Both the position numbers and the translations under genes were made by a program. A stretch of DNA of 64,000 nt from Acidobacteriota bacterium (lineage in GTDB: Bacteria; Acidobacteriota; Terriglobia; Bryobacterales; UBA6623), in contig WGMB01000003.1 in assembly GCA_016125275.1 (NCBI GenBank), forward strand, positions 1,653,896-1,717,895. Reading direction: 5' to 3'. Shown one piece after another: positions 51,791 through 61,176 of the stretch. Numbering within the stretch: the stretch's first letter is position 1; every line of letters starts with the position of its first letter. A model generated the notes under the pieces. That model did not search any database, was not told the DNA's origin, and saw nothing but the letters and a program-made list of their open reading frames with translations.

Positions 51791-52249
51791 CTAGCCGAAT
51801 ACGTCGACCATCTCCAAGAAGGCGCCGTGCGGGGTTCGAAATGTCGAGAATCCTCGGCGGTCCAGGGTCATGATGGCCCGTACTCCCACTCGGTCAGCCA
51901 GTTGCAGCAGATTGGCGTCAGCAAAGTCCATGGGAGTATCGGCGTACCGGAGCATCAGATCAGCAGCCTGGAGGACCTCATCCGGCTGACAGAGATCGTG
52001 AACGCGCGCCCCGCTGCCGGCCAGGAAAAGGCCCAGAAGCTCAGGCCCTCGATCGGTAGCCGACAGGAAGTGCATCGCCTCGGTTACGACCGACGACGTC
52101 GTATGGAGCGTCCCGCGAAACACGTCGATCGCACGGCCCACGTTCTGATGAAAAGGATCTATGGCAGAAAGATAGGCCACCATGGGCCCGGTATCGAGCA
52201 GCAGATCCTTTACGGACGCCAATTGTGGGCCCGGATCGACTCGCGCCAC
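51791..52249 (-). CDS. PIN-domain toxin (second VapC-like)
   Basis: A 152-residue PIN protein: Asp in LLLDTGPMVAYL, Glu in VVTEAMHFL, Asp in TPMDFADANLL and Asp in MTLDRRGFS give the acidic cluster. The GTG at 52249 is chosen because a strong GGAGG lies 6-9 nt upstream, inside the antitoxin gene; the TTG at 52222 is an alternative. The start overlaps the antitoxin by about 40 nt, so translation is coupled. It should be an RNase toxin held in check by the upstream antitoxin. Confidence 0.82.
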   Translation of the reverse strand: MARVDPGPQLASVKDLLLDTGPMVAYLSAIDPFHQNVGRAIDVFRGTLHTTSSVVTEAMHFLSATDRGPELLGLFLAGSGARVHDLCQPDEVLQAADLMLRYADTPMDFADANLLQLADRVGVRAIMTLDRRGFSTFRTPHGAFLEMVDVFG

Positions 52250-52446
52250 GGAGAACCCTCCTCCTCAACGCCGCCCCGCAGAGCGCCGCGGAGATGGCCC
52301 ACGCGTTCCGCCATCGTGCGGCCCGCAAGGGCTTCTTCCACAATCTCCAGAACCACGTCGGAGACCGCCTTGCCCTCGCGGCGCGCCCTCTCTTCGAGCG
52401 CGCGCTGCACGTCCGGACCAGGCTCGATGGCGATGGGAGCGCCCAT
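52210..52446 (-). CDS. Antitoxin for the second PIN toxin
   Basis: A 78-residue protein, too short to stand out among the long frames here. It begins MGAPIAIEPGPDVQRALEER and contains a helical stretch (RREGKAVSDVVLEIVEEALA), then a basic and acidic tail ending HNWRP. The size, position directly before a PIN gene and overlapping reading frames fit a VapB-type antitoxin. It starts 7 nt after a TACAAT box. Confidence 0.7.
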   Translation of the reverse strand: MGAPIAIEPGPDVQRALEERARREGKAVSDVVLEIVEEALAGRTMAERVGHLRGALRGGVEEEGSPWRESIRAHNWRP

Positions 52447-52453
52447 GGCGCGT

Positions 52454-52459
52454 ATTGTA
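52454..52459 (-). promoter_or_regulatory. -10 box TACAAT, leaderless antitoxin start
   Basis: TACAAT on the minus strand ends 7 nt before the ATG at 52446. Confidence 0.5.
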
Positions 52460-52487
52460 GTACGCAGCCGCCGACCGCGCCCCGCCC

Positions 52488-53654
52488 TCACCCCAGCGCC
52501 CGCTCCCAAGCCCAATACAGCGCCACCGCCGCGATCCCCAGCGACGCCGGAACCACCACGGCCTTGCGATACCACCTCTCCCGCCGGAACCGCCCCACGG
52601 CCAGGAACGCCAGCGCCAGCACCGTCACCTGGCCCAGCTCCACCCCCAGGTTGAAGCCGATCAGCGCCGGGAAGAACCGGTCCGTCGGCGCCCCCAGCTC
52701 GTGCAGCACGCCCGCAAACCCCAGCCCGTGCAGCAGCCCAAACACGAACACCAGCGCCGTCCGCCAAGCGTGCAGCCGGCTCGTCAGCACGTTCTCGATC
52801 CCCACATAGGCGATCGACACCGCAATCAAGGTCTCCACCGGCCGCGACGGCAGCGAAACCACGTCCAGCATCGAAAGCGCCAGCGTCACCGAGTGCGCCA
52901 CCGTGAACGCCGTCACCTGCCACAGCAGCGGCTTCAGCTCCACGCTCAGCAGAAACAGCCCCAGCACGAACAGGATGTGGTCCAGCCCCTTGGGCAGAAT
53001 GTGTTCGAAGCCCAGCAGCAGGTACTGCCCGAACACCCCCTGGCGCACCTGCTCCTGCTGGCCCAGCGCGAACGGCGGGCTCTGCTCGCCCGGACGCAGC
53101 GTGTACTCCTCCGGCCCGGCCGCCTCCGGGTGGAAGATCTTCAGGTCCACCACCTTGAACGCCGGGTCGGCCCGAAACGTCAGCTCGCGCGCGCCCTCCG
53201 GCGTCCGCCCTCGAAAGCGCACCAGCGTCCCCAGCACCGTCGGGATCTCGGCCGTCGTCGCCGCCGGCGTGCCGCGGTGCGGAAACTCGATGGCGGCCTC
53301 GGCCGGCGTCCCGTCGAACTCCAGCCGCACCCACTGGCGCAGCGTCGCCCGCGCTCTGTCGGCCGCCTCGTCGAGCTGGGCCGGTGTCAGCGCCTCCATC
53401 CGCGCGGCCACCACCGCGGAGTCCGTCGCCGGGTCCAGCCCAAGCGCCAAGGCGTCCACGTCGGCGGCCATGTCGAGCTGATAGCCGCCCCGCCCGTCGA
53501 ATACCGCCGCCACGCTGGTGATCTGAAAGTCGTGCGCCCGGGCCCAGCCCAATGTGAGCCAAACCCCCATCGCGAGCAGCCCCGTCCGGCAGAGCCACCG
53601 TAACCTGAAGCTGTCCGCCAGAGCCTTTGTCAGTGGAGCAGGCGATCGCGCCAT
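52488..53654 (-). CDS. HupE/UreJ-type membrane protein
   Basis: A 388-residue protein. An N-terminal signal-like segment (RTGLLAMGVWLTLGWARA) and ~180 residues of extracytoplasmic beta-rich sequence precede a membrane part with the HupE/UreJ signature (LGFEHILPKGLDHILFVLGL) and further spans (FTVAHSVTLALSMLDV, ALVFVFGLLHGLGFAGVL, GVELGQVTVLALAFLAVG). Conserved His residues in the spans fit a metal-related role. The family is often associated with hydrogenase or urease and thought to transport nickel or other metals. The window's urease operon is 41 kb away, so a functional link is only plausible. Confidence 0.8.
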   Translation of the reverse strand: MARSPAPLTKALADSFRLRWLCRTGLLAMGVWLTLGWARAHDFQITSVAAVFDGRGGYQLDMAADVDALALGLDPATDSAVVAARMEALTPAQLDEAADRARATLRQWVRLEFDGTPAEAAIEFPHRGTPAATTAEIPTVLGTLVRFRGRTPEGARELTFRADPAFKVVDLKIFHPEAAGPEEYTLRPGEQSPPFALGQQEQVRQGVFGQYLLLGFEHILPKGLDHILFVLGLFLLSVELKPLLWQVTAFTVAHSVTLALSMLDVVSLPSRPVETLIAVSIAYVGIENVLTSRLHAWRTALVFVFGLLHGLGFAGVLHELGAPTDRFFPALIGFNLGVELGQVTVLALAFLAVGRFRRERWYRKAVVVPASLGIAAVALYWAWERALG

Positions 53655-53660
53655 GCGGCC

Positions 53661-53666
53661 ATTGTC
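53661..53666 (-). promoter_or_regulatory. -10-like GACAAT, leaderless start at 53654
   Basis: GACAAT on the minus strand ends 6 nt before the ATG at 53654. Confidence 0.4.
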
Positions 53667-53779
53667 CTACAGCGGCGCCTTTCCGACGCCCTGGGAGGGC
53701 TCCGTAACCGGGGGCCCGGCCTGGAGCGTCCTGCTATGATGGCGGAGTTTTTGCAACGCGAAACTAGCCGGTAGGTCCC

Positions 53780-55987
53780 ATGCGAAGCCTGAGCACCCTC
53801 ACCCTCTTCCTAGCCCTTTCCGTAACCTCCGCGCCCGCGGCTGACTGGCCCAACTGGCGCGGCCTCAACGACGACGGCGTCTCCCCCGACAAGAGCCTGC
53901 CCGAGAAGTGGTCGCCCGACGGCGAGAACCTCAAGTGGAAGGTTCCCCTCGGCGGACGCTCCACCCCCGTCGTGGTCAACGGCAGCGTCTGCGTCATCCG
54001 CCTGTCCGGCGGCGACGACGCCAAGAAGTGGCAGGAGCAGGTGATCTGCGTCGACGAGAAGACCGGCAAGACCAAGTGGGAGCATCGCCAGAACGTCTTC
54101 CAGACCGACATTCCGCACCACCGCGTCGGCTGGGCGTCGCTCGTCGCCGACGCCTCCAACGGCAACATCTACTCGCACAGCATCAGCGGCGTCGTCACGG
54201 CCTACTCGCCGCAGGGCAAGATCCTCTGGCAGCGCTCGCTCGACGAGCAGATCGGCCGCTTCTCCGGCTTCGGCGGCCGCACCGTCACGCCCTTGCTCGA
54301 CGGCGACCTGCTGATCGTAAGCTTCCTCACGGCCGGCTTCACGCCCAACTTCATCCCGCGTCACCGCTTCTACGCCCTCAACAAGACCACCGGCGAGACG
54401 GTTTGGATGTCCACGCCCGGCGGCGCTCCGTACGACACCACCTACTCGGCGCCGATCGTCCGCGTCATCAACGGCGAGCGTCTGCTGCTGGCCGGCAACG
54501 GCGACGGCGGCATCTACGCCCTGCAGGTGCAGACCGGCAAGAAGGTCTGGGGCTACCTGCTCTCGAAGCGCGGCATCAACACCTCCGTCGTCGAAGAGAA
54601 CGGCGTCGTCTTCGCGTCGCACTCCGAGGACAACCTCGACGAGTCCACGGCCATGGGCCGCCTGGTGGCGCTCGACGGCAAGCAGATCACCGACGGCAAG
54701 CCCAAGCTGCTGTGGATGGTCGACGGCTTCGCCTCCGGCTACGGCTCGCCCACCATCCAGGACGGCATCCTCTACGCGGTCGACAACTCGGCCAACGTCG
54801 TCGCCTTCGACACCAAGAACGGCGAGCGCCTCTGGTCCCAGAACATCGGCATCGCGCAGAAGGCCTCGCCGGTGCTGGGCGACGGCAAGCTCTACGTCTC
54901 CGACGTCGACGGCACCTTCCACATCTTCAAGCTCAACGGCCGCTCGGCGCCCGAGGAGCTCGACGTGGACGTGTTCAAGAACGCCGACGGCTCGGCCACC
55001 CAGATCAACGGCTCGCCCGCCATCGCCAACGGCGTGGTCTACCTGATCACCAACAACGACCTCTACGCCATCGCCCGGCCCGACGCCAAGTCCGTCTCCG
55101 CCAACCCCAAGCTGGGTCCGCCGCAGAAGGCCCCCGCCGGCGCCCAACCGGCCCAAGTGCAGGTGCGGCCGGCCGAGGTCGTCGTCTACCCCAAGGAGAC
55201 CCAGCAGTTCGAGGCCTACGTCTATGACGCCAAGGGCCAGTTGATCGGCCCCGCTTCCGGCGCGGCCTGGGCCAAGGAAGGCGGCTTGCAGGGCGAGGTC
55301 TCCGCGGCCGGCCTGCTCACCGCCGCCCCGGTCAACCGTTCGCAGGCCGGCGCCGTCACCGCCACGGTGGGCGACCTCAAGGGCACGGCCTTCGTCGCCG
55401 TCAAGCAGTCCATCCCCTACTCGCAGGACTTCTCCGACTACGAGCCCAAGAGCGTGCCGCTGGGCTGGCCCGGCGCCCGCGGACGCTTCGAGGTCGTCGA
55501 CAAGGAGGGCGAGAAGATGCTCTTCAAGGCCTCGGCCAACCAGCGCTCCTGGCGCACCACGGTCTACTTCGGCGCAGCCGACGCCCACGACTACACCATG
55601 CAGATGGACTTCATGCCCACCGAGCAGAAGCGCCGCATGCCCGACGCCGGCCTGGTCTCGCACCGCTACACCCTCGACGCCATGGGCAACAAGCAGCAGT
55701 TGATGATCCGCTCCTGGATGTCCGAGCTCGGCCGCTTCTCGGTGGAAAAGAAGGTCACCATCGATCCCGACGTCTGGTACACCCTCAAGTTCCGCGTCGA
55801 ACCCAGCAAGGAGAACGGCCCCACCAAGCTCTTCGGCAAGCTCTGGAAGCGCGGCGAGCCCGAACCCGCCGAGTGGACCATCGAAGCCGTCGACGAGATC
55901 GGCCACTCCCAAGGCAGCCCGGGCCTGTACGGCTATTCCTCGGCCGACATCTACTACGACAACCTGCAGGTCACGGCCAACCAATAA
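53780..55987 (+). CDS. Exported PQQ-like beta-propeller with C-terminal extra domains
   Basis: A 735-residue protein. The signal is LSTLTLFLALSVTSAPA. An opening propeller motif (DWPNWRGLNDDGVSPDKSLP) and several W-docking motifs follow (VDEKTGKTKWEH, LNKTTGETVWMS). Residues from about 460 form a Big_2-like segment (EVVVYPKETQQFEAYVYDAK) and then a beta-sandwich of the 3-keto-disaccharide-hydrolase/LamG type (RFEVVDKEGEKMLFKASANQ, YTMQMDFMPTEQKRRM). The first part is probably structural or sugar-related; the second resembles polysaccharide-acting or binding modules. No Cys pair or dehydrogenase signature is seen. The next gene, 43 nt on, is a second propeller. Confidence 0.85.
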   Translation: MRSLSTLTLFLALSVTSAPAADWPNWRGLNDDGVSPDKSLPEKWSPDGENLKWKVPLGGRSTPVVVNGSVCVIRLSGGDDAKKWQEQVICVDEKTGKTKWEHRQNVFQTDIPHHRVGWASLVADASNGNIYSHSISGVVTAYSPQGKILWQRSLDEQIGRFSGFGGRTVTPLLDGDLLIVSFLTAGFTPNFIPRHRFYALNKTTGETVWMSTPGGAPYDTTYSAPIVRVINGERLLLAGNGDGGIYALQVQTGKKVWGYLLSKRGINTSVVEENGVVFASHSEDNLDESTAMGRLVALDGKQITDGKPKLLWMVDGFASGYGSPTIQDGILYAVDNSANVVAFDTKNGERLWSQNIGIAQKASPVLGDGKLYVSDVDGTFHIFKLNGRSAPEELDVDVFKNADGSATQINGSPAIANGVVYLITNNDLYAIARPDAKSVSANPKLGPPQKAPAGAQPAQVQVRPAEVVVYPKETQQFEAYVYDAKGQLIGPASGAAWAKEGGLQGEVSAAGLLTAAPVNRSQAGAVTATVGDLKGTAFVAVKQSIPYSQDFSDYEPKSVPLGWPGARGRFEVVDKEGEKMLFKASANQRSWRTTVYFGAADAHDYTMQMDFMPTEQKRRMPDAGLVSHRYTLDAMGNKQQLMIRSWMSELGRFSVEKKVTIDPDVWYTLKFRVEPSKENGPTKLFGKLWKRGEPEPAEWTIEAVDEIGHSQGSPGLYGYSSADIYYDNLQVTANQ

Positions 55988-56030
55988 GCCCAGCCGCCCC
56001 GGAACACTTCGCTAACGAGAGACATCCCCA

Positions 56031-57440
56031 ATGCACCGCATCCTTTCTCTTCCCATCCTCCTGGCCGCCCTCAGCGGCGCTCTCCCGGCCGCGGACTGGC
56101 CCATGTGGGGCGGCTCGCCGAACCGCAACATGGTTTCGAGCGAGAAGAACATCCCCCGCACCTGGGACGTCCAGTCGAAGACCAACGTCAAGTGGGTCTC
56201 CGAGATCGGCTCCCAGTCCTACGGCAACCCGGTGGTGGCCGAGGGCAAGGTCTTCGTCGGCACCAACAACCAGCTCGAGCGCAACCCCAAGATCACCGGC
56301 GACCAGGGCGTGATGATGGTCTTCGACGAGAAGACCGGCGAGTTCCTGTGGCAGATGGCGCACCCCAAAATGGAGTCCGGCCGCGTCAATGACTGGCCCG
56401 AGCAGGGCGTCTGCTCCTCGCCCGCCGTCGCCGACGGCGTCGTCTACTACGTCTCCAACCGCGCCGAGCTGATGGCGATGGACGTCAACGGCTTCCGCGA
56501 TGGCAAGAACGACGGAACGGTGCAGGATGAGAAGTTCACCTCCGAGATCGACGGCGACGTGCTCTGGTCGCTGGACATGTACACCGAGCTCGGCGTCTTC
56601 CCCCACAACATGGCCGCCACCTCGCCGCTCATCATCGGCGACATGCTCTACGTCAACACCTCCAACGGCGTCGACGAGAGCCATGCCAACATCCCCTCGC
56701 CCCGCAGCCCCAGCTTCCTGGCCGTCAACCGCCACACCGGCGAAATCGTGTGGGAGAGCAACGCCCCCGGCGCCAACATCCTGCACGGCCAGTGGTCCTC
56801 GCCGGCCTACGGCACCATCGGCGGCGTCGAGCAGGTGATCTTCGGCGGCGGCGACGGCTGGCTGCGCGGCTTCGAGCCCAAGACCGGCGAGATCCTGTGG
56901 CAGTTCGACGCCAACCCCAAGAACTCCGAGTGGAAGCAGGGCCGCGGCGACCGCAACAACCTCATCGCCACCCCGGTCGTGTATGAGGACAAGGTCTACG
57001 TGGCCGTCGGCCAGGACCCCGAGCACGGCGAAGGCGTGGGCCACCTGTGGGCCGTGGACGCCACCAAGCGCGGCGACATCACCGAGTCCGGCCTGGTCTG
57101 GCACCACCCCTTCCGCCGCACCATCTCAACCGTCGCCATCGACAACGGCGTGCTCTACGCCGCCAACTTCTCGGGCTTCCTGCACGCCGTCGATCTCAAG
57201 ACCGGCGAGCTGCTGTGGGAGCACGACATGCTGGCCGCCGTGTGGGGCTCGCCCTACGTCGTCGACGGCAAGGTCTTCATCGGGGATGAGGACGGCGACG
57301 TGAGCGTGCTGCAGGAGGGCCGCTCGTTGGAGGTGCTCTCCGAGGTCAACTTCGGCAACACCATCTACTCCACGCCGGTGGTCGCCAACGGCGTGCTGTT
57401 CATCATGACCCGCTCGCACATCTACGCCATCGCGCAGTAG
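56031..57440 (+). CDS. Exported PQQ-like beta-propeller protein
   Basis: A 469-residue protein. The signal is LSLPILLAALSGALPA. The propeller starts DWPMWGGSPNRNMVSSEKNI and shows repeated docking motifs (FDEKTGEFLWQM, VNRHTGEIVWES, FEPKTGEILWQF, VDLKTGELLWEH). No dehydrogenase signature is present. Asn/Asp-rich loops around NAMDVNGFRD-like segments may bind calcium (uncertain). It lies 43 nt after the other propeller gene, so the two are probably one transcript; they share about the same opening but differ in C-terminal domains. Function is likely periplasmic; substrate is unknown. Confidence 0.85.
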   Translation: MHRILSLPILLAALSGALPAADWPMWGGSPNRNMVSSEKNIPRTWDVQSKTNVKWVSEIGSQSYGNPVVAEGKVFVGTNNQLERNPKITGDQGVMMVFDEKTGEFLWQMAHPKMESGRVNDWPEQGVCSSPAVADGVVYYVSNRAELMAMDVNGFRDGKNDGTVQDEKFTSEIDGDVLWSLDMYTELGVFPHNMAATSPLIIGDMLYVNTSNGVDESHANIPSPRSPSFLAVNRHTGEIVWESNAPGANILHGQWSSPAYGTIGGVEQVIFGGGDGWLRGFEPKTGEILWQFDANPKNSEWKQGRGDRNNLIATPVVYEDKVYVAVGQDPEHGEGVGHLWAVDATKRGDITESGLVWHHPFRRTISTVAIDNGVLYAANFSGFLHAVDLKTGELLWEHDMLAAVWGSPYVVDGKVFIGDEDGDVSVLQEGRSLEVLSEVNFGNTIYSTPVVANGVLFIMTRSHIYAIAQ

Positions 57441-57464
57441 GGGCGGAAGCGCATCGTCTCTCGG

Positions 57465-57495
57465 GAGCCGCCGGCTGCAAAGTCGGCGGCTCTTT
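57465..57495. terminator. Rho-independent-like terminator
   Basis: Perfect 9-bp stem (57465-57473 with 57484-57492), 10-nt loop and a short T run. It separates convergent genes ending at 57440 and 57514. Confidence 0.7.
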
Positions 57496-57513
57496 GCGTT
57501 TGCGGGGAAATTC

Positions 57514-59028
57514 TCAGATCTGGAACGACCAGTCTCGAACGGTCTCCGGCTGCACCCACTCGAGCACGCCGGCGATCTGCTGCTCGCGCCAGTAGCGCGG
57601 CCAGTCGATCGTCTCCGGGTCCCAGGCGAGCTTCTCGCGGTCGGCGGCGGAGAGCAGTCCCACGCCCCGCCGGATGTTGGCGGCCTCGAATACGTAGGCG
57701 TTCTCGAGCACGAACGGCAGGTACTGGTCGATCACGTCCTCGCGGAAGCTCGCCTGCAGCCCCAGCTTGCGCATCTCCACCGCCCGCGCGCTCAAGGCCT
57801 TCGAGCCCGGCAGGCCCGCGCCTTGCAGGCGCCGCCCCCAGGTCTGGAACAGCTTCTCCAGCGTCTCGGCGCGTTGCTTGGCCCGCTGCGTCGCGCGCTC
57901 GTAGCCCGGCCCGTCCAGCAGCCGCGGGGCGCCGCGAAAGCCCTTGGGGTTGCGCCGCCGCGCCTCCTCGGCCAGCAAGGCCAACAGCGGCTCCATCGGG
58001 TAGGGGTTCACGTCCGCCGACGCCAAGTGATAAACCGGGTCGGCCGCGCCCTCCAGCAGCAGCGCCGAGGCGATCAGGATGCCGGCGGCGATCAGGTCCA
58101 CCGGCACGATCTCCAGCGCCAGATCCGGCCGCGCCGGCCAGTCGCGCATGCCGCTCAGCGCCATCAACACCAGCGGCGCCGCCGTCCGGCCCCCCTCCAC
58201 CCAGCCGGGGAACGGGAAGCGCCGGGCGCTCTCCACGATCGCCGGCCGCACAATCGTCTTGCGCAAGCCGCGGCGGGCGACCAGCGTCTGCTCGGCCAGG
58301 CTCTTGGTGTAGGTGTAGGCGTTCACCCAGCCCCAGCGCTCGGCCCGCTCGCGGCCCAACCGGGTGAGCTGCTCCAGCGCCCGTCGGTCGCGGCGGACGC
58401 CGCCGTCGGTCATCTCCGCCACCCTCTCGCGCAGAATCGCCAGCTCGGCGGCGGCGTCGAAGGCCCGGTCGTCCTCGCCCATCCGGCGCGGGTAGAAGCC
58501 CTCGATCGGCTCGTCCTCTTCGATCAGCCCGTCGGCCCGGCCGGCCACGTAGCAGGTGGAGATGTGCGTCAGCGCCGCGCCCAGCGCCTCGGCCAAGTCG
58601 GCGACGTTCTCGGTCGCCTCCACGTTGGCCTTCAGCGCCTCGTCCACCGGCGGAAAGAACTCCACCAGCCCCGCACAGTGGATGATCAGCGACACGCCCG
58701 GCAGCGCCGCCGGGTCCAGGCCGCACAGCGGGTCGGAGGCGTCGCCCTCCCACACCCTTACCCGCTCGGCGAACCGCTCCCTGCCGCCGCCTTCCAGCAA
58801 CGGACGCAGCGCCGGGGAGCCCAGCACGTCCTCGGCGAAGCGCTGCTCGGCCGAGCGTCCGCGGCTGCGCCGCAGCAGCACGTGCACCCGCCCGACCTCC
58901 GGGTAACGGTCCAGCAACAGGCCCAACACGACTTTGCCGAGGAATCCCCCGCCGCCGGTGAGCAGGATCTCCCTGCCGGCGAAAGTGCTCTGGACGTTGA
59001 TCACGTTGGGACGGGCGCTGCGCCGCAC
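57514..59028 (-). CDS. NAD(P)-dependent extended SDR, fatty-acyl-CoA-reductase-like
   Basis: A 504-residue protein. The extended SDR glycine motif is ILLTGGGGFLGKVVLGLLLD, followed by IIHCAGLVEFFPPVDEALKAN and the catalytic YxxxK in YTYTKSLAEQT. The layout, with a C-terminal helical region of ~140 residues, resembles fatty-acyl-CoA reductases (male-sterility-type) and related carboxylate or polyketide reductases. The substrate is probably an acyl thioester (inference). The start is a GTG at 59028 or, more compactly, the GTG at 59004. No operon partner is seen. It is divergent from argS. Confidence 0.78.
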   Translation of the reverse strand: MRRSARPNVINVQSTFAGREILLTGGGGFLGKVVLGLLLDRYPEVGRVHVLLRRSRGRSAEQRFAEDVLGSPALRPLLEGGGRERFAERVRVWEGDASDPLCGLDPAALPGVSLIIHCAGLVEFFPPVDEALKANVEATENVADLAEALGAALTHISTCYVAGRADGLIEEDEPIEGFYPRRMGEDDRAFDAAAELAILRERVAEMTDGGVRRDRRALEQLTRLGRERAERWGWVNAYTYTKSLAEQTLVARRGLRKTIVRPAIVESARRFPFPGWVEGGRTAAPLVLMALSGMRDWPARPDLALEIVPVDLIAAGILIASALLLEGAADPVYHLASADVNPYPMEPLLALLAEEARRRNPKGFRGAPRLLDGPGYERATQRAKQRAETLEKLFQTWGRRLQGAGLPGSKALSARAVEMRKLGLQASFREDVIDQYLPFVLENAYVFEAANIRRGVGLLSAADREKLAWDPETIDWPRYWREQQIAGVLEWVQPETVRDWSFQI

Positions 59029-59179
59029 CGGCGACAGGGCAGAACTCCAACCTATCCAGCGGGTTGCGCGATGTCAAGGCGCCCGCCGGGGCTATGCTAC
59101 GCTAGCCGAAGCGGGTCGCCGCCGGGAGCAACCAGTCGGGTTGGCCGGCGGTTTTTTCGATTCCGCGAGGAATTCCCCA

Positions 59180-61159
59180 GTGTTTCTGAGTCTCGAAAAG
59201 CGGCTCCGCGAGGCCGTCGCAGCCCATATCCGTCAGACCTACCAGCTCGATCCGCCGATCGTGGTGGAGTCGCCCAAACAGGCGCAGTTCGGCGAGTTGG
59301 CCCTGCCCGTCTGCTTCACGCTGGCCAAGGAGCTCAAGCGGCCGCCGCGCAAGATCGCCGAAGAAGTCGCCGCCGCCATGCCCCCCGTCGACGGCGTGGC
59401 CGCTCTGGAGGTCGCCGGCGCCGGCTACATCAACGTCCGCTTCGACCGCGCCGCCTACGCCGCCAGTCTCCGCAAGCCCAAGGATTCCGTCACCGCCGCC
59501 GGCGAGAAGATCATCGTCGAGCACACCAACATCAACCCCAACAAGGCCGCCCACATCGGCCACCTGCGCAACGCCGTGCTAGGCGACACCCTGGTGCGCA
59601 TGCTGCGCGCCCTCGGCAAGCAGGTGGAGGTGCAGAACTACATCGACAACACCGGCGTACAGGTCGCCGACGTCGTCGCCGCCTTTCACTTCGTCGAGCA
59701 AAAGTCGCCCGCCGAGGTCCAGGCTATCGTCGACGACCCCTCTGTGCGCTTCGACTACCTCTGCTGGGACCTCTACGCCCGCGTCTCGGCCCGCTACGCC
59801 GCCGAGCCCGAAACCAAGCAGTGGCGCGCCAGCACGCTCAAGGCCATCGAGGAGGATCACGGCGAGCTGGCCGAGATGGGCCGCGTGGTGGCCAGCGCCA
59901 TCGTCAACCGGCACCTCGACACCATGCTCCGCCTCGGCATCGAGTACGACGTGCTGCCCTATGAGAGCGAGATCCTGCACCTGAAGTTCTGGGCGGCCTG
60001 CTTCGAGCTGCTCAAGCAGCGCGGCGCCATCCATCTCGAGCAGCAGGGCAAGCTCAAAGGCTGTTGGGTGATGCCCGCGTCGCTGTTCGACGAGGACCAC
60101 AAAGAAGCCGAGGAGGGCGAGGAAGAGGGCGAGTTCGAGCAGGACAAGGTGATCGTCCGCTCCGACGGCACCGTCACCTACGTCGGCAAGGACATCGCCT
60201 ACACCCTCTGGAAGTTCGGTCTGCTCGGCCGCGACTTCTACTACGAGCCCTTCCGCGACTACCCCAGCGGCCACCGCGTCTGGCGCTCGGTCAGCGTCGA
60301 CCCCGGCGCGCCCACGCCGTCGTTCGGCGACGGCGCCGGCGTGTTCAACGTCATCGACGTGCGCCAGTCCTACCTCCAGGATGTCGTCAAGGCCGGCCTG
60401 CAGGCCCTGGGCTACCAGAACGAAGCCCAGCGCTTCGTACACTTCAGCTACGAAATGGTGGCGCTGACGCCGCGCTGCTGCGCCGAGCTCGGCATCGAGC
60501 TCTCTGACGAAGACAAGCGCCGCCCCTTCGTGGAGGTTTCCGGCCGCAAGGGCCTGGGCGTCAAGGCCGACGACCTGCTCGACATGCTCGTCCGCGGCGC
60601 CTTGTCCGAGGTCAGCAGCCGCCACACCGCCCTGCCTGCCGAAAAGCAGGAGGAGATCGCCCGCCAGATCGCCGTCGGCGCCCTGCGCTACTTCATGCTG
60701 CGCTTCACGCGCACCACCGTCATCGCCTTCGATTTCCAAGAAGCGTTGAGCTTCGAGGGCGAAACCGGGCCCTACGTGCAATATGCCGCCACGCGCGCAC
60801 GAAATATCCTGCGCAAGCTATCGGAACGAGGCGAAGAGATTCCCGACTTTGCCGCCGAGCTGACCGACGCCGCGCTGGCGCGTCAGCTCGAAAGCGAAGA
60901 CTTCTGGCAGCTCCTGCTCAGCGCGTCGCGCATGGAATGGACGATCGACCGGGCCATCGCCGCCGGCGAGCCGGCCCAGTTGGCGCGCTACGCCTTCCAA
61001 GTCGCCCAGACCTTCAACAACTTCTACCACCAGCACCACATCCTCAATGAAACCGATCGGGAACGAAAAGTCTTTTTGCTCTGGATGACGCAATTTTTCT
61101 TGCACGAGCTGGTTACATTGATGGACGTGATGGGTTTGCCGGCGCCGGAAGTCATGTAG
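59180..61159 (+). CDS. argS: Arginine-tRNA ligase
   Basis: A 659-residue class I tRNA synthetase. The GTG at 59180 is chosen because GAGGAA lies upstream and the product starts FLSLEKRLREAVAAHI, the N-terminal Add1-type domain. The HIGH motif is at 125-128 (AAHIGHLRNA), after INPNK. A KMSKS-equivalent is SGRKGLGVKADDLLDML. The C-terminal DALR-type helical domain ends VTLMDVMGLPAPEVM. A charged Glu-rich insertion (HKEAEEGEEEGEFEQDK) near residue 310 is longer than in E. coli. The enzyme charges tRNA-Arg and is essential. It precedes a GNAT gene by a few bases. Confidence 0.95.
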   Translation: MFLSLEKRLREAVAAHIRQTYQLDPPIVVESPKQAQFGELALPVCFTLAKELKRPPRKIAEEVAAAMPPVDGVAALEVAGAGYINVRFDRAAYAASLRKPKDSVTAAGEKIIVEHTNINPNKAAHIGHLRNAVLGDTLVRMLRALGKQVEVQNYIDNTGVQVADVVAAFHFVEQKSPAEVQAIVDDPSVRFDYLCWDLYARVSARYAAEPETKQWRASTLKAIEEDHGELAEMGRVVASAIVNRHLDTMLRLGIEYDVLPYESEILHLKFWAACFELLKQRGAIHLEQQGKLKGCWVMPASLFDEDHKEAEEGEEEGEFEQDKVIVRSDGTVTYVGKDIAYTLWKFGLLGRDFYYEPFRDYPSGHRVWRSVSVDPGAPTPSFGDGAGVFNVIDVRQSYLQDVVKAGLQALGYQNEAQRFVHFSYEMVALTPRCCAELGIELSDEDKRRPFVEVSGRKGLGVKADDLLDMLVRGALSEVSSRHTALPAEKQEEIARQIAVGALRYFMLRFTRTTVIAFDFQEALSFEGETGPYVQYAATRARNILRKLSERGEEIPDFAAELTDAALARQLESEDFWQLLLSASRMEWTIDRAIAAGEPAQLARYAFQVAQTFNNFYHQHHILNETDRERKVFLLWMTQFFLHELVTLMDVMGLPAPEVM

Positions 61160-61176
61160 AATTGCATCACTCGGCC

